Positions 8,580-16,045 of a DNA stretch of 64,000 nucleotides are shown piece after piece (the first letter of the stretch is position 1; the number at the start of each line of letters is the position of its first letter). The notes under the pieces are model-generated. The model did not search any database. It worked only from the letters and a program-made list of their open reading frames with translations, and was not told where the DNA came from. The stretch comes from an uncultured Corynebacterium sp. (lineage in GTDB: Bacteria > Actinomycetota > Actinomycetes > Mycobacteriales > Mycobacteriaceae). Where the stretch lies: the NCBI GenBank assembly GCA_943914355.1, contig CALUBS010000008.1, forward strand, positions 21,620-85,619. The letters are read 5' to 3'. The translations under genes and the position numbers were made by a program.

Positions 8580-9362
8580 CTAATGTGCGCCATCCGCGGT
8601 GCGTTGGGAGATGGACTCGAAGGTCGCAGATACCATGCGGCAGGCCGTGCCATAAGCCGTGCGCTCCAGCGGCGGGAGATCCTGCAGCGTGGATTCGCGG
8701 CCGTGCACGTTGTCGAACCAGCGCCGCATTTCTACCGAATACCCTGTGCGCCACGCAAGATCCAAGGTCTCTGCGTCCTCCGCGGTGAGCATCCCGCGCT
8801 CTTGGCCAATGGCAAGGCGATCGACCGTGGGGCGCGGGCCCGGTGCCGCCCACCGTGCAATGGCGGCGATGGGGGACAACAACATGGACTTAATGTCCAC
8901 GGCCGCGCTGCGATCGGGCAAACCGCCGACGCGCTGAAGCAACGGCGGACGCTGGGACAACGCCTCCTCCAGCAAAGCTTGCTCGCCGCCGCGGCCTAAA
9001 GGCAGACCGGCATCGACGCGCGCTGCCATGGAATCGGCTGCTTGGTGCGCCTCTAGACCCACATCGCGAAAGACGGACTCCAAGTCGCTGTCTTCTCCCA
9101 TCCACTCGATGGGCATGCTGGGAAGCTGATCCCCGCGCGCCGCCGCGCCGGTCAACCGGATATCCGCGTCCACGCCTGGTGCGCGCACGATGTCCGTCAG
9201 CAGCCGCGAAAACCAGTTTGCTAATTCAATCTCATCGTCTTGGTGTGCTACCGCATTGCGTAAGACATCTTGCGCCTCTGCCAATAAGCCGCGAGCAGTT
9301 GCCCGGGACTGGCAATGGGGAGCAAGCTCCGAAAGATCGAGAAGGGATTGATGCAGGGCCAT
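8580..9362 (-). CDS. DUF294-type putative nucleotidyltransferase substrate-binding protein
   Basis: The C-terminal half (about 165-260) resembles the DUF294 substrate-binding domain. It starts with VDIKSMLLSPIAAIARWA, continues with a helical TVDRLAIGQERGMLTAEDAE segment, and ends in PLERTAYGTACR. The N-terminal part carries a poorly conserved Asp-x-Asp-like VDADIRL near residue 65, where the paired nucleotidyltransferase domain would be. No CBS or cNMP domain is present, so this is a short form. PII uridylyl/adenylyl-transferase relatives share this architecture, which is suggestive next to amtR, but no function is shown. ATG 9362 is preferred over GTG 9380 because GAAAGG sits 10 nt upstream of it. 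The gene ends 112 bp before amtR begins. Confidence 0.65.
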   Translation of the reverse strand: MALHQSLLDLSELAPHCQSRATARGLLAEAQDVLRNAVAHQDDEIELANWFSRLLTDIVRAPGVDADIRLTGAAARGDQLPSMPIEWMGEDSDLESVFRDVGLEAHQAADSMAARVDAGLPLGRGGEQALLEEALSQRPPLLQRVGGLPDRSAAVDIKSMLLSPIAAIARWAAPGPRPTVDRLAIGQERGMLTAEDAETLDLAWRTGYSVEMRRWFDNVHGRESTLQDLPPLERTAYGTACRMVSATFESISQRTADGAH

Positions 9363-9692
9363 ACAGTCACTGCCTTTCACTCATTGCAAAGCGGTGCGCA
9401 TCTAGAAGTTGTGCGGCGTAGGATTGCTATAAATGTAACACTTATGCAATAGCGCAGTAGCGCTCGGGGGAGCGTGCGGCGGGTACGCCGTGTCCGGAAC
9501 TCTGGGCGTCCGTGGCGGAGCTTTCCTGCTGGTGCTGGAACGAGGGTGTGGCGCTTGCGGTGTAGCGCGAAACTAGACCTCTAAAACGACTTTCGCCGCC
9601 TCACCTCGAAAGGCAGGCGGCGAAAGTTATGGTTCTTTTACCGTGTCACACTTGCCAGCGGCAAAAGTGCGCTGTTGATACCCAGCTACTGT
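9363..9692. other. Intergenic region between the DUF294 gene and the rpsR operon
   Basis: It should contain the DUF294 promoter (minus strand) and it holds the rpsR operon terminator (9589-9627). The stretch 9420-9580 shows only a short AGCGCTC/AGCG stem and no ORF with a plausible start signal. Confidence 0.5.
9589..9627 (-). terminator. Terminator of the rpmB-rpmG-rpsN-rpsR operon
   Basis: A perfect 12-bp inverted repeat (ACTTTCGCCGCC at 9589-9600, complement at 9616-9627) has a 15-nt loop. On the minus strand it is followed by CGTTTTAG. It lies 65 bp beyond the rpsR stop codon. Confidence 0.85.
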
Positions 9693-9947
9693 TTAGCGGG
9701 TGGTGAACGGCAGGAGAGCCATTTCGCGTGCGTTCTTGACTGCGGTAGCAACCTGACGCTGCTGCTGCGGGGTCAAGCCGGTGACGCGACGGGAACGGAT
9801 CTTGTGGCGATCCGAGATGAATAGACGCAGAGTCTTGGTGTCCTTGTAGTCCACCTTCTCAATGCCCTCAGCCTTCAAAGGGTTCTTCTTCGGGCGACGG
9901 CTCTGCTCCATACGGAACTTCTTTTGGTTATTGCGCTTATTAGCCAT
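9693..9947 (-). CDS. rpsR: 30S ribosomal protein S18, zinc-independent form
   Basis: This 84-residue S18 has the family core from [18 protein letters not shown] to ARE-ALLPF. The N-terminal segment that holds CxxC zinc ligands in the C+ form reads [12 protein letters not shown] here, with no cysteine. It is therefore the C- type that replaces the zinc form when zinc is scarce in many actinobacteria. It is the last gene of a four-gene operon with rpmB, rpmG and rpsN, which matches the mycobacterial rpmB2-rpmG1-rpsN2-rpsR2 set. Confidence 0.95.
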   Translation of the reverse strand: MANKRNNQKKFRMEQSRRPKKNPLKAEGIEKVDYKDTKTLRLFISDRHKIRSRRVTGLTPQQQRQVATAVKNAREMALLPFTTR

Positions 9948-9962
9948 TGTGCAATTACCCCT

Positions 9963-10268
9963 TTACCAGCTGGACTTGCGAACGCCCGGCAGCTCACCAC
10001 GGTGAGCCATGCCGCGCATACGGACACGGGACAGGCCGAACTTGCGGAGGTAACCGCGTGGGCGGCCATCGGCTGCGTCGCGGTTACGAACGCGGGCTGG
10101 GGAAGCGTCACGAGGCTGGCGGTTCAGCTCGAACTGAGCCTCCAAACGCTCCTCATCCGGGGTGTTCGGGTTCTTGATGATCTTCTTGAGCTCAGCGCGA
10201 CGCTCCGCGTAGCGGGCGACGATTTCCTTGCGCTGCTCGTTCTTAGCGATCTTGGACTTCTTAGCCAT
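9963..10268 (-). CDS. rpsN: 30S ribosomal protein S14, zinc-independent long form
   Basis: The 101-residue length and lack of any CxxC pair mark the long C- S14 (the zinc form has about 61 residues with four Cys). The C-terminal [25 protein letters not shown] segment is the family signature contacting 16S rRNA. It begins 3 bp after the rpmG stop codon and ends 15 bp before rpsR, consistent with co-transcription. Zur control is typical of this set in actinobacteria, but I found no clear Zur box. Confidence 0.95.
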   Translation of the reverse strand: MAKKSKIAKNEQRKEIVARYAERRAELKKIIKNPNTPDEERLEAQFELNRQPRDASPARVRNRDAADGRPRGYLRKFGLSRVRMRGMAHRGELPGVRKSSW

Positions 10269-10271
10269 GAA

Positions 10272-10436
10272 TTATCGCTCCTCGCGGAATTCGACGTGCT
10301 TGCGGGCGATCGGATCGAACTTCTTCAGGGAGATGCGATCCGGGTTATTGCGCTTGTTCTTACGGGTCACGTAGGTGTAACCGGTGCCCGCAGTGGACTT
10401 CAGCTTGATGATTGGGCGAATATCGTTACGTGCCAT
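10272..10436 (-). CDS. rpmG: 50S ribosomal protein L33, zinc-independent form
   Basis: This 54-codon gene starts at ATG 10436, 2 bp after the rpmB stop, and ends at TAA 10272-10274. The protein begins [20 protein letters not shown] and continues with the [13 protein letters not shown] core of L33. None of the four zinc-binding Cys of the C+ form is present. It lies in the C- ribosomal operon. Confidence 0.95.
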   Translation of the reverse strand: MARNDIRPIIKLKSTAGTGYTYVTRKNKRNNPDRISLKKFDPIARKHVEFREER

Positions 10437-10438
10437 AC

Positions 10439-10675
10439 TTAAATCTTCTCCCCACGTGCGCGGATCTTGGCAACAACGGACTCGATGCCGTCGCGGTCAA
10501 TGATCTTCATACCCTTGGTGGAAACATTCAGAGTAATGGTACGGCCCTCAGAGGGCAGGTAGTAGCGACGACGCTGCACGTTGGGGTTCCAACGGCGCGA
10601 AGTGCGGCGGTGCGAGTGCGAGACCTGCTTGCCGAATTCCGGCTTGCGGCCCGTTACCTGGCAAATAGCCGACAT
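10439..10675 (-). CDS. rpmB: 50S ribosomal protein L28, zinc-independent form
   Basis: This 78-residue L28 has the opening [12 protein letters not shown] and the core [15 protein letters not shown]. Only one Cys (residue 5) is present, so the CxxC...CxxC zinc site is missing, as in E. coli L28. It is the first gene of the leftward operon, transcribed away from the rpmE2-rpmF operon, with 516 bp of shared upstream DNA. If the genome carries a second, cysteine-containing L28, this copy would be the zinc-sparing paralogue. Confidence 0.95.
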   Translation of the reverse strand: MSAICQVTGRKPEFGKQVSHSHRRTSRRWNPNVQRRRYYLPSEGRTITLNVSTKGMKIIDRDGIESVVAKIRARGEKI

Positions 10676-11191
10676 GGGTCTTCTTTCTCCTAGCCGCCCA
10701 CATCGTGGCTATAAACGACTACGTGCCGACTGCCGTGTGAGGGTGGCAGTGCTCAAAAAGTGAGGTGTGAGCAGGTGCGGCATCGTCGTCAAAAACCAGT
10801 AGACGGGGCGTAATACGTATATTTTGACAACAGCAAGAGCAAATCTTACAGCCTTACTCGCGATATACCTAATCGCTGCTGCGATGCCCCTACGTATAAA
10901 GGTGTCGGCTTTCTGCCGATGATCAAGCGACAGCGCCCAAAGCATTGGGGAGGTATGAGGCCTTACTATAACGAAAGGGGCGCATATGTGTGCCTGTGGC
11001 GACTGTGGTTGCCACAGGCGAGCAATTTCGTATATATGGCCGTGGAATGTAGGATAATTCAGGTTATCGCCCGGCGCGCTTTGTGGCGCCGGGCGAGCTG
11101 TAACTGTACATCCCAACTCGGGCACGATCCGTACCGGCATAGCAATCCAGTGTGCGGAACCGACCCGTAGTCCAACCCTGAGGGAATATAT
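10676..11191. promoter_or_regulatory. 516-bp divergent control region of the two C- ribosomal operons
   Basis: No gene is seen. On the plus strand a TTGACA at 10824-10829 has TACAGC 17 bp downstream, a weak promoter candidate. Nearer rpmE2 there are two hairpins: GCCTGTGGC/GCCACAGGC (10992-11000 and 11011-11019) and GCCCGGCGC/GCGCCGGGC (11069-11077 and 11086-11094). A dyad GATAATTCAGGTTATC occupies 11053-11068, between the two hairpins. Neither hairpin ends in a T-run, so they look like leader or operator structures. A canonical Zur box (TGAAAATGATTTTCA type) is not recognisable. Confidence 0.4.
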
Positions 11192-11461
11192 ATGAAGAAA
11201 GACATCCACCCGGATTACCACCCAGTGGTCTTCCGTGATGCTGGTACCGGTCACTCCTTTTTGACCAAGTCCACCGCTACCTCTTCTCGCACCGTTGAGT
11301 GGGAAGACGGCAACGAGTACCCGCTCATCGTCGTTGACGTTACTGCTGAGTCCCACCCGTTCTGGACTGGTGCACAGCGCGTTATGGATACCGCTGGCCG
11401 TGTCGAGCGCTTCAACCAGCGCTTCGGTGCCATGGCTCGCCGCAAGAAGAAGAACGCGTAA
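11192..11461 (+). CDS. rpmE2: 50S ribosomal protein L31 type B (zinc-independent)
   Basis: The 89-residue protein begins [16 protein letters not shown], the type B L31 signature, and lacks the CxxC...C zinc site of type A L31. The C-terminal [10 protein letters not shown] motif is conserved, followed by a Lys/Arg tail. GAGGG precedes ATG 11192. It heads a two-gene operon with rpmF and lies divergent to the other C- ribosomal genes. Type B L31 displaces the zinc-bearing type A protein during zinc limitation in other bacteria, freeing zinc. Confidence 0.96.
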   Translation: MKKDIHPDYHPVVFRDAGTGHSFLTKSTATSSRTVEWEDGNEYPLIVVDVTAESHPFWTGAQRVMDTAGRVERFNQRFGAMARRKKKNA

Positions 11462-11476
11462 GGAGAAGAAGAGAAA

Positions 11477-11650
11477 ATGGCAACTCCTAAGTTTAAGAAG
11501 TCCCGTGCGAATACCCACGCACGTCGTTCCCAGTGGAAGGCTGACAACGTCGCCCTCCAGGAAGTCACCATTGACGGTCAGACCGTGCGCATCCCGCGTC
11601 GCCTGGTCAAGGCCGCTAAGCTCGGCCTGGTTGACGTAGAGCAGTTCTAA
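11477..11650 (+). CDS. rpmF: 50S ribosomal protein L32 (zinc-independent form)
   Basis: The 57-residue protein opens [20 protein letters not shown] and contains no Cys, whereas zinc-type L32 has a CxxC pair. AGGAGAAGAAGAG lies before ATG 11477, 15 bp after the rpmE2 stop. A strong terminator follows at 11668-11701, so rpmE2-rpmF is a closed unit. Confidence 0.95.
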   Translation: MATPKFKKSRANTHARRSQWKADNVALQEVTIDGQTVRIPRRLVKAAKLGLVDVEQF

Positions 11651-11667
11651 ACCTGCTTTCAGTCTCA

Positions 11668-11701
11668 CCCCTCCCAGTTGCTTATTGGCAACTGGGAGGG
11701 G
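11668..11701 (+). terminator. Terminator of the rpmE2-rpmF operon
   Basis: A perfect 14-bp stem (CCCCTCCCAGTTGC at 11668-11681, complement at 11688-11701) has a 6-nt loop. It is followed on the plus strand by TTGTGATGTTTT and lies 17 bp after the rpmF stop. Confidence 0.9.
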
Positions 11702-11733
11702 TTGTGATGTTTTAGGCCCCGTGATGGGGCATT

Positions 11734-11773
11734 AAAAAGCACCCGCCGGCCCGGGGTGGGCGGCAGGTGGTGC
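11734..11773 (-). terminator. Terminator of the GlpT-like transporter gene
   Basis: On the minus strand an imperfect GC-rich hairpin (GCACC...GGGTGC outer pairs, GCCG/CGGC inner pairs) is followed directly by TTTTTAATG. It begins about 30 bp after the gene's stop codon. A smaller GCCCC/GGGGC hairpin lies next to it at 11716-11730. Confidence 0.65.
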
Positions 11774-11801
11774 GGGGAACGCGCAGCCACAGTGCGTTCT
11801 C

Positions 11802-13187
11802 CTAAGCCGAAGGCCTATGCCTCGAGGGCGGCCTTGCGCTCCTCGGTGAGGCGGACTTCTTCCTTATTAATAAAGAGGAAGATGGCCAAACGAGGATGGT
11901 AAAGAGCAGGAAGACCATGAAGGTGACATTCCAACCGGCGTACTTGACCAGGTAGCCCACACCGGTCGAGGCGAGCGTGGCACCGAGCAGGTAGCCGAAA
12001 AGCCCCGTAAAACCGGAAGCGGTACTTGCCACATTGCGCGGGGAGAGGTCGAGGGCCTGCAAACCGATGAGGCCAACCGGACCGTAGATGAAGGCACCGA
12101 TGAGTGCGATGAAGGTAACCATAACCGCGAACGGGGTGCCCACTGGTGCCAGCCAGTAGCCGGCGATGGACAAGCCCGTAGCCAAGATAAAGATCAAGAT
12201 GACCTTAGAGCGGTTGCCGTGGAAGAGCTTATCGGACATCCAACCGCAGAGAATGGTGCCCAGGAGGCCTGCGAGCTCGAAGGCGCCGAAGGCGATCAAA
12301 CCGGAATTGATGTTCATGTGGTGGACTTCGGCGAGGTACGTCGTAATCCAGTTGAGCACGCCGTAGCGCAGTGCGTAAACAAATACATTGGCAATGGCCA
12401 GGAGCACAATGACGCGGTTGCGCAGGACGTATTTGAAAATCAGGTCCTTGGTAGAAATTCCATCGCCTTCTTGCCGCTTGATGTCTGCAACCTTGGCAGG
12501 ATCATCGCGCCATTCATCGACCGTCGGCAGTCCTTCTGAAGGCGGATTATCGCGGATGAGCAGGAAGGCTAAGGCTGCGATGATCAGCGCCGCGACGGCG
12601 GGGAGCCAAAAGGCTACCTGCCATTGATTGCCGGTCATTGCCAAGCCGACGCCTACCAGCAGCGGTAGTACGCCTGCGCCCACATTGTGCGAGGTATTCC
12701 ACAGCGATCCTTTCCAACCGCGCTCGGATGTGGAGAACCATTGCACGATGACGCGGCCGCATGGTGGGTGCCCCATGCCTTGGAACCAACCATTGAGGAA
12801 CATGACGGTGGCAAAGACGCCGACGGATGCTGAGACCCACGGGACGAAGCCGACTATCAGGTTCATCAGTGCGGATAGACTCAGTCCGATGGGCAGGAAG
12901 TAGCGCGCATTGGACTGGTCCGCGAGCATGGCGGAAAAGAATTTGGATAAGCCATAAGAAATCAACACGGCGTTACTAATGATGCCGATTGCAGGCTTGT
13001 CGATGCTCCCGTTATCTTCCAGCAGCAGCGGCGCGATCGTGGAGATGTTGTTGCGGATGAGGTAAAAGCCCGCGTAACCCAGGAAGATTCCCATGAAGAC
13101 TTGGAAACGAAGGCGGGGGAATTTCTTATCAACGTCCTCTTTAGGTAATTGAGGGCGTGGGCGGGGAGATTTGAGCCATGTCAGCAC
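11802..13187 (-). CDS. GlpT/UhpT-like organophosphate:phosphate antiporter with a frameshifted C-terminus
   Basis: This 461-codon MFS protein has 12 predicted membrane segments and GlpT-like motifs: GYAGFYLIRNN near the start, NGWFQGMGHPPCGRV, NTSHNVGAG and ALRYGVLNWITTYLAE. Family members exchange glycerol-3-phosphate or hexose phosphate for inorganic phosphate. The start is GTG 13187 with GGAG upstream. Near 11886-11891 the frame changes. The other frame continues ATC TTC CTC TTT into IFLFINKEEVRLTEERKAAL and stops at 11815-11817, exactly like a normal GlpT tail. The open frame instead adds about 25 Ser/Arg/Pro-rich residues. A single missing base (a T in the GTTTGG run) explains it, either a real mutation or an assembly error. 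A DtxR-like box lies upstream. Substrate specificity is uncertain. Confidence 0.8.
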   Translation of the reverse strand: MLTWLKSPRPRPQLPKEDVDKKFPRLRFQVFMGIFLGYAGFYLIRNNISTIAPLLLEDNGSIDKPAIGIISNAVLISYGLSKFFSAMLADQSNARYFLPIGLSLSALMNLIVGFVPWVSASVGVFATVMFLNGWFQGMGHPPCGRVIVQWFSTSERGWKGSLWNTSHNVGAGVLPLLVGVGLAMTGNQWQVAFWLPAVAALIIAALAFLLIRDNPPSEGLPTVDEWRDDPAKVADIKRQEGDGISTKDLIFKYVLRNRVIVLLAIANVFVYALRYGVLNWITTYLAEVHHMNINSGLIAFGAFELAGLLGTILCGWMSDKLFHGNRSKVILIFILATGLSIAGYWLAPVGTPFAVMVTFIALIGAFIYGPVGLIGLQALDLSPRNVASTASGFTGLFGYLLGATLASTGVGYLVKYAGWNVTFMVFLLFTILVWPSSSLLIRKKSASPRSARPPSRHRPSA

Positions 13188-13502
13188 TGCATACTCCTTG
13201 GGTTGGAAAGATAAAAAAGATTGAACTTAAGGGTAAAGTAAGGCTAACCTTAAGTTAAATATAAAAGTAAGCTAACATAACTATGGATCGATTTTATTCT
13301 TCGGTGATTCTGTTCACAGCGGTGCGCCGCGGGGTGGGAGGATGCCTAACGGGGTGATGGTGGAGTCGAGTGCGAACGCAGGGGAGGCGACAGGTGTGGT
13401 GAGTTTGACCAGCTTATTGCCTACAGTAACTTCACAGGAACTTCTAGTAGGTTGGCAGAGTAGTTTAAGTTGTGACCAAGTGAAGCGAGGCATAGTGTTC
13501 CT
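13188..13502. other. 315-bp divergent region between the GlpT-like gene and htrA
   Basis: The transporter-proximal half is AT-rich and carries the DtxR-like box (13234-13252) and a degenerate second copy, AAAGTAAGCTAACATAA (13264-13280), 29 bp further on. The htrA-proximal half (13310-13502) shows no clear motif and no gene. Confidence 0.5.
13234..13252 (-). promoter_or_regulatory. DtxR/IdeR-like iron box upstream of the GlpT-like gene
   Basis: TAAAGTAAGGCTAACCTTA matches the published corynebacterial DtxR consensus TTAGGTTAGGCTAACCTAA at 15 of 19 positions, and its arms are complementary at 7 of 9 positions. It lies 47-65 bp before the GTG start, where it could overlap the promoter. DtxR with Fe(II) would then repress the gene in iron sufficiency. 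Binding is inferred from the match only. Confidence 0.5.
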
Positions 13503-15005
13503 ATGAACATGAGGAATGATGACAACCGCGGCAATAATGGTCAGTCGCACGGTGTCCCGCAGGAACCCAACGGCGCGAACAATGGGCAGGCGCCGTATAA
13601 CCAGCCGCGCGGAGGGCAACAGGATACTGGATCCGCGTATTCCAACGGAACCTATTCCCAAGGCTGGAACCAGCCGCGCATCAACGAGCAGGAGGCACAA
13701 GCCTCCCCACACGGTAACGAGGCGCCGCAGCACGCGCAGCACACCCCGCCCAGCAATCGCCTCTTTGGCGGCGCTCAGCCGGGTGCTACCCACGGGCAGC
13801 ATGAAACTTCTAGCTTCGCTACCCAGCAAGGCGAGTATTCCCAGCAGGGGCCTGCGAATAATCAACCCGGCCAGCTGCCCGTGCCTGGGGTAACGCCATT
13901 GCCGCCGCAGCCAAAGCAGGAAAAGAAGATCGGGCTGGGTGCCGCGATGGCAATCGCTGCGGTAGCGGCAATCACTGCAGGCTCCATTACCGGCGTGGTC
14001 ATGGGAAAGAATCAATCCAGCAGCGGCACGTCCGTGGTCAATGAGGCGCTCAATAGTAAACCGGCCGCCAACAGCATGGGCAAGGAGCCGGAGGAAGGCT
14101 CGGTGGAAGCGGTTTCTGCCAAGGTTTTGCCGGCCGTGGTATCCATTCAGACCGCTACTCGGACCTCGGCTGCTGAAGGTTCCGGTTCCATCATTTCTCC
14201 TGATGGTTATGTGTTGACCAACCACCACGTCATCGCCGGTGCAGAGCAGGGCGGCATTATGCAGGTGACCTTGAACGATGGCAGCAAGCACGAAGCCGAT
14301 CTCGTGGCTTCCGATGCCAATACGGATGTTGCCATTATCAAGATCAAGGACGTGCACGACTTGCCACACCTCCAATTCGGTGACTCTGATGCGGTAGCGG
14401 TAGGCCAAGAGGTAGTCGCCGTCGGCTCGCCCCTCGGGCTTAATGCCACGGTGACCTCCGGCATCGTATCCGCGAAGAACCGCCCGGTGCGCGCGTCTCA
14501 GCAGGGTGGCGAGTCCTCGCTTATCGATGCCATCCAGACCGACGCCGCCGTCAACCCCGGCAATTCCGGTGGTCCCTTGGTGGACATGGAGGGCAATATC
14601 GTTGGTATGAACTCGATGATTGCGTCGTTGTCCGATAAAACCTCGGGTGAGGGCGGATCTATCGGCCTCGGGTTTGCCATTCCTTCCAACTTTGCCAAGC
14701 GCATGGCTGATGAGCTCATCAATAAAGGCCACGTAACCCACCCCACCTTGGGGGTTAAGGTCCTGGCGCGCGATGACGGAAATGGCGCGCGCATTGCAGA
14801 GGTCGAGCCAGGGGGACCAGCGGATCAAGCAGGTTTGAAGCAGGGCGATATCGTCACCCGCGTCAATGACCGGCTGATTGAAAACGCCGATGCGCTTATC
14901 GCTGCCGCGCGTTCCCAGGACTTCGGTGCGACCGTCACCTTGGAAGTATCCGATGGACATTCGGATGACACTCGTCAGGTAGAGGTAACCCTGACAGGCG
15001 AGTAG
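13503..15005 (+). CDS. HtrA/DegP/PepD-family membrane-anchored serine protease with PDZ domain
   Basis: The N-terminal 135 residues are Asn/Gln/Pro/Gly-rich and presumably cytoplasmic and disordered. One membrane segment (about 142-165) places the rest outside. The trypsin-like domain shows His in TNHHVIAG (about 241), Asp in NTDVAIIK (about 274) and Ser355 in GNSGGPL. A single PDZ domain (about 410-495) follows. The family degrades or refolds damaged envelope proteins. In mycobacteria the orthologue pepD follows mprA-mprB, and in C. glutamicum a two-component system also precedes it. No such system is present here; the upstream neighbour is the divergent GlpT-like gene. The mog gene follows 61 bp downstream. 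Confidence 0.93.
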   Translation: MNMRNDDNRGNNGQSHGVPQEPNGANNGQAPYNQPRGGQQDTGSAYSNGTYSQGWNQPRINEQEAQASPHGNEAPQHAQHTPPSNRLFGGAQPGATHGQHETSSFATQQGEYSQQGPANNQPGQLPVPGVTPLPPQPKQEKKIGLGAAMAIAAVAAITAGSITGVVMGKNQSSSGTSVVNEALNSKPAANSMGKEPEEGSVEAVSAKVLPAVVSIQTATRTSAAEGSGSIISPDGYVLTNHHVIAGAEQGGIMQVTLNDGSKHEADLVASDANTDVAIIKIKDVHDLPHLQFGDSDAVAVGQEVVAVGSPLGLNATVTSGIVSAKNRPVRASQQGGESSLIDAIQTDAAVNPGNSGGPLVDMEGNIVGMNSMIASLSDKTSGEGGSIGLGFAIPSNFAKRMADELINKGHVTHPTLGVKVLARDDGNGARIAEVEPGGPADQAGLKQGDIVTRVNDRLIENADALIAAARSQDFGATVTLEVSDGHSDDTRQVEVTLTGE

Positions 15006-15066
15006 ATTAAAATGCAGCCCGCGCCGTGTCCGCATTGCGCCCCCGACGTTTCTTTGAAGGAGAAAA

Positions 15067-15675
15067 ATGGCAGACTCCCAGCAAGACTTGACCGACTCCA
15101 CCCGATTGGAGGATTCGGCTTCCACAGACGCTTTGCGGGATGTGGCGGAGCCGGATGATGCCTACCTTTTGGCCAGCGAGAAAGAAGACCGGGTGGCGGC
15201 GCCGCGTCGCGCGCTCGTTGTGATCGTCACGGATCACCCCGGCGAAAATTCAGATAGTACCTCCAAACTGGTTACTGAGCTTTTGGCAGAGGCGGATTTC
15301 CGCATCGATGGTTCGGTAGTTGTGCGCTCGAAGAAATCCAAGATCCGGCAGGCCATTGAAACTGGCGTCGTCGGCGGTGTAGATCTCGTACTCACCGTCG
15401 GCGGTACCGGAGTGGGCCCGCGCGATAAGACGCCGGAAGCTACCACTGGGGTCATCGACAAAATGGTGCCGGGCGTGGCCCAAGCCTTGCGCTCTTCTGG
15501 TCAGGCTTGCGGCGCGGTCGATGCGTGCGCATCCCGCGGAATTTCGGGCGTTTCTGGTTCCACCGTCGTGGTCAACCTTGCGCCGTCGCGCGCTGCCGTG
15601 CGCGACGGCATGGCCACGTTGACCCCGCTGGTTCATCACCTCGTGGATCAACTGCAAGAATCCAGCGTGCAATAA
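15067..15675 (+). CDS. mog: MoaB/Mog-family molybdopterin-binding protein
   Basis: This 202-residue protein has a 45-residue acidic N-terminal extension before the MoCF-biosynthesis fold, which starts at RALVVIVTD. The substrate motif TVGGTGVGPRDKTPEAT (about 117-133) is well kept, and the C-terminal loop SGSTVVVNLAPS stands where NLPGS is usual. The family adenylylates molybdopterin before metal insertion. AAGGAG precedes the ATG. Position after the HtrA protease and before mscL matches mycobacterial moaB2. Catalytic competence is not assured, since MoaB-type proteins in this clade are poorly characterised. Confidence 0.85.
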   Translation: MADSQQDLTDSTRLEDSASTDALRDVAEPDDAYLLASEKEDRVAAPRRALVVIVTDHPGENSDSTSKLVTELLAEADFRIDGSVVVRSKKSKIRQAIETGVVGGVDLVLTVGGTGVGPRDKTPEATTGVIDKMVPGVAQALRSSGQACGAVDACASRGISGVSGSTVVVNLAPSRAAVRDGMATLTPLVHHLVDQLQESSVQ

Positions 15676-15703
15676 CGCGAAGGAAAGGGGTGGAGATACT
15701 GCC

Positions 15704-15934
15704 ATGACCTCGCAACCACGCCGACAGCGCAGGCGCGTATTCCGGCGATCAGATGCGCCGGAATATGACCGCAGCGCGGATCGCCCGGTAGGGCAGGACT
15801 TAGCTAGTGGGGAAGGCACCGATGCCCAGCGCATCGTCACTCTCGAGGATGCCGCAGCGGAAGGCGATGGCGCTCAGCCAGCCGAGCGCGGCGAAGAATT
15901 TTACCGCGAAAACCAGCCGCCGCACCACGGCTAA
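15704..15934 (+). CDS. Small conserved-looking hypothetical protein
   Basis: GGAG lies 8 nt before ATG 15704, opening a 76-residue, highly charged protein. Its Arg-rich start (MTSQPRRQRRRVFRRSD) is followed by an acidic Gln/Glu/Ala C-terminal half. There is no membrane segment or recognisable motif. It starts 28 bp after mog on the same strand, suggesting co-transcription, and precedes the mscL terminator. The Arg-rich start could bind nucleic acid or membrane, but nothing supports a specific role. Confidence 0.5.
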   Translation: MTSQPRRQRRRVFRRSDAPEYDRSADRPVGQDLASGEGTDAQRIVTLEDAAAEGDGAQPAERGEEFYRENQPPHHG

Positions 15935-15985
15935 TAGTCTGCTTATCCTTGTCGCGAGCCAAAAATGCTCAAGCAGTCATTACAA

Positions 15986-16026
15986 AAGCCCGTGGCCTCC
16001 TTCATTGCGAAGGTGGACACGGGCTT
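15986..16026 (-). terminator. Terminator of mscL
   Basis: A 9-bp outer stem (AAGCCCGTG at 15986-15994, complement at 16018-16026) encloses an inner CCTTC/GAAGG stem (15999-16003 and 16009-16013). On the minus strand it ends in CTTTTG, 20 bp after the mscL stop. It may serve the convergent small gene as well. Confidence 0.8.
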
Positions 16027-16045
16027 AACTGCTTCTTAGCAAGAA

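Noticed and set aside
10676-11191. Zur box before the ribosomal operons
   Set aside because: No TGAAAATGATTTTCA-like palindrome is found; the GATAATTCAGGTTATC dyad matches too poorly to be called.
13314-15125. 603-codon minus-strand open frame
   Set aside because: It is antisense to the htrA gene, whose catalytic motifs are clear, and its composition is typical of a GC-rich shadow frame.
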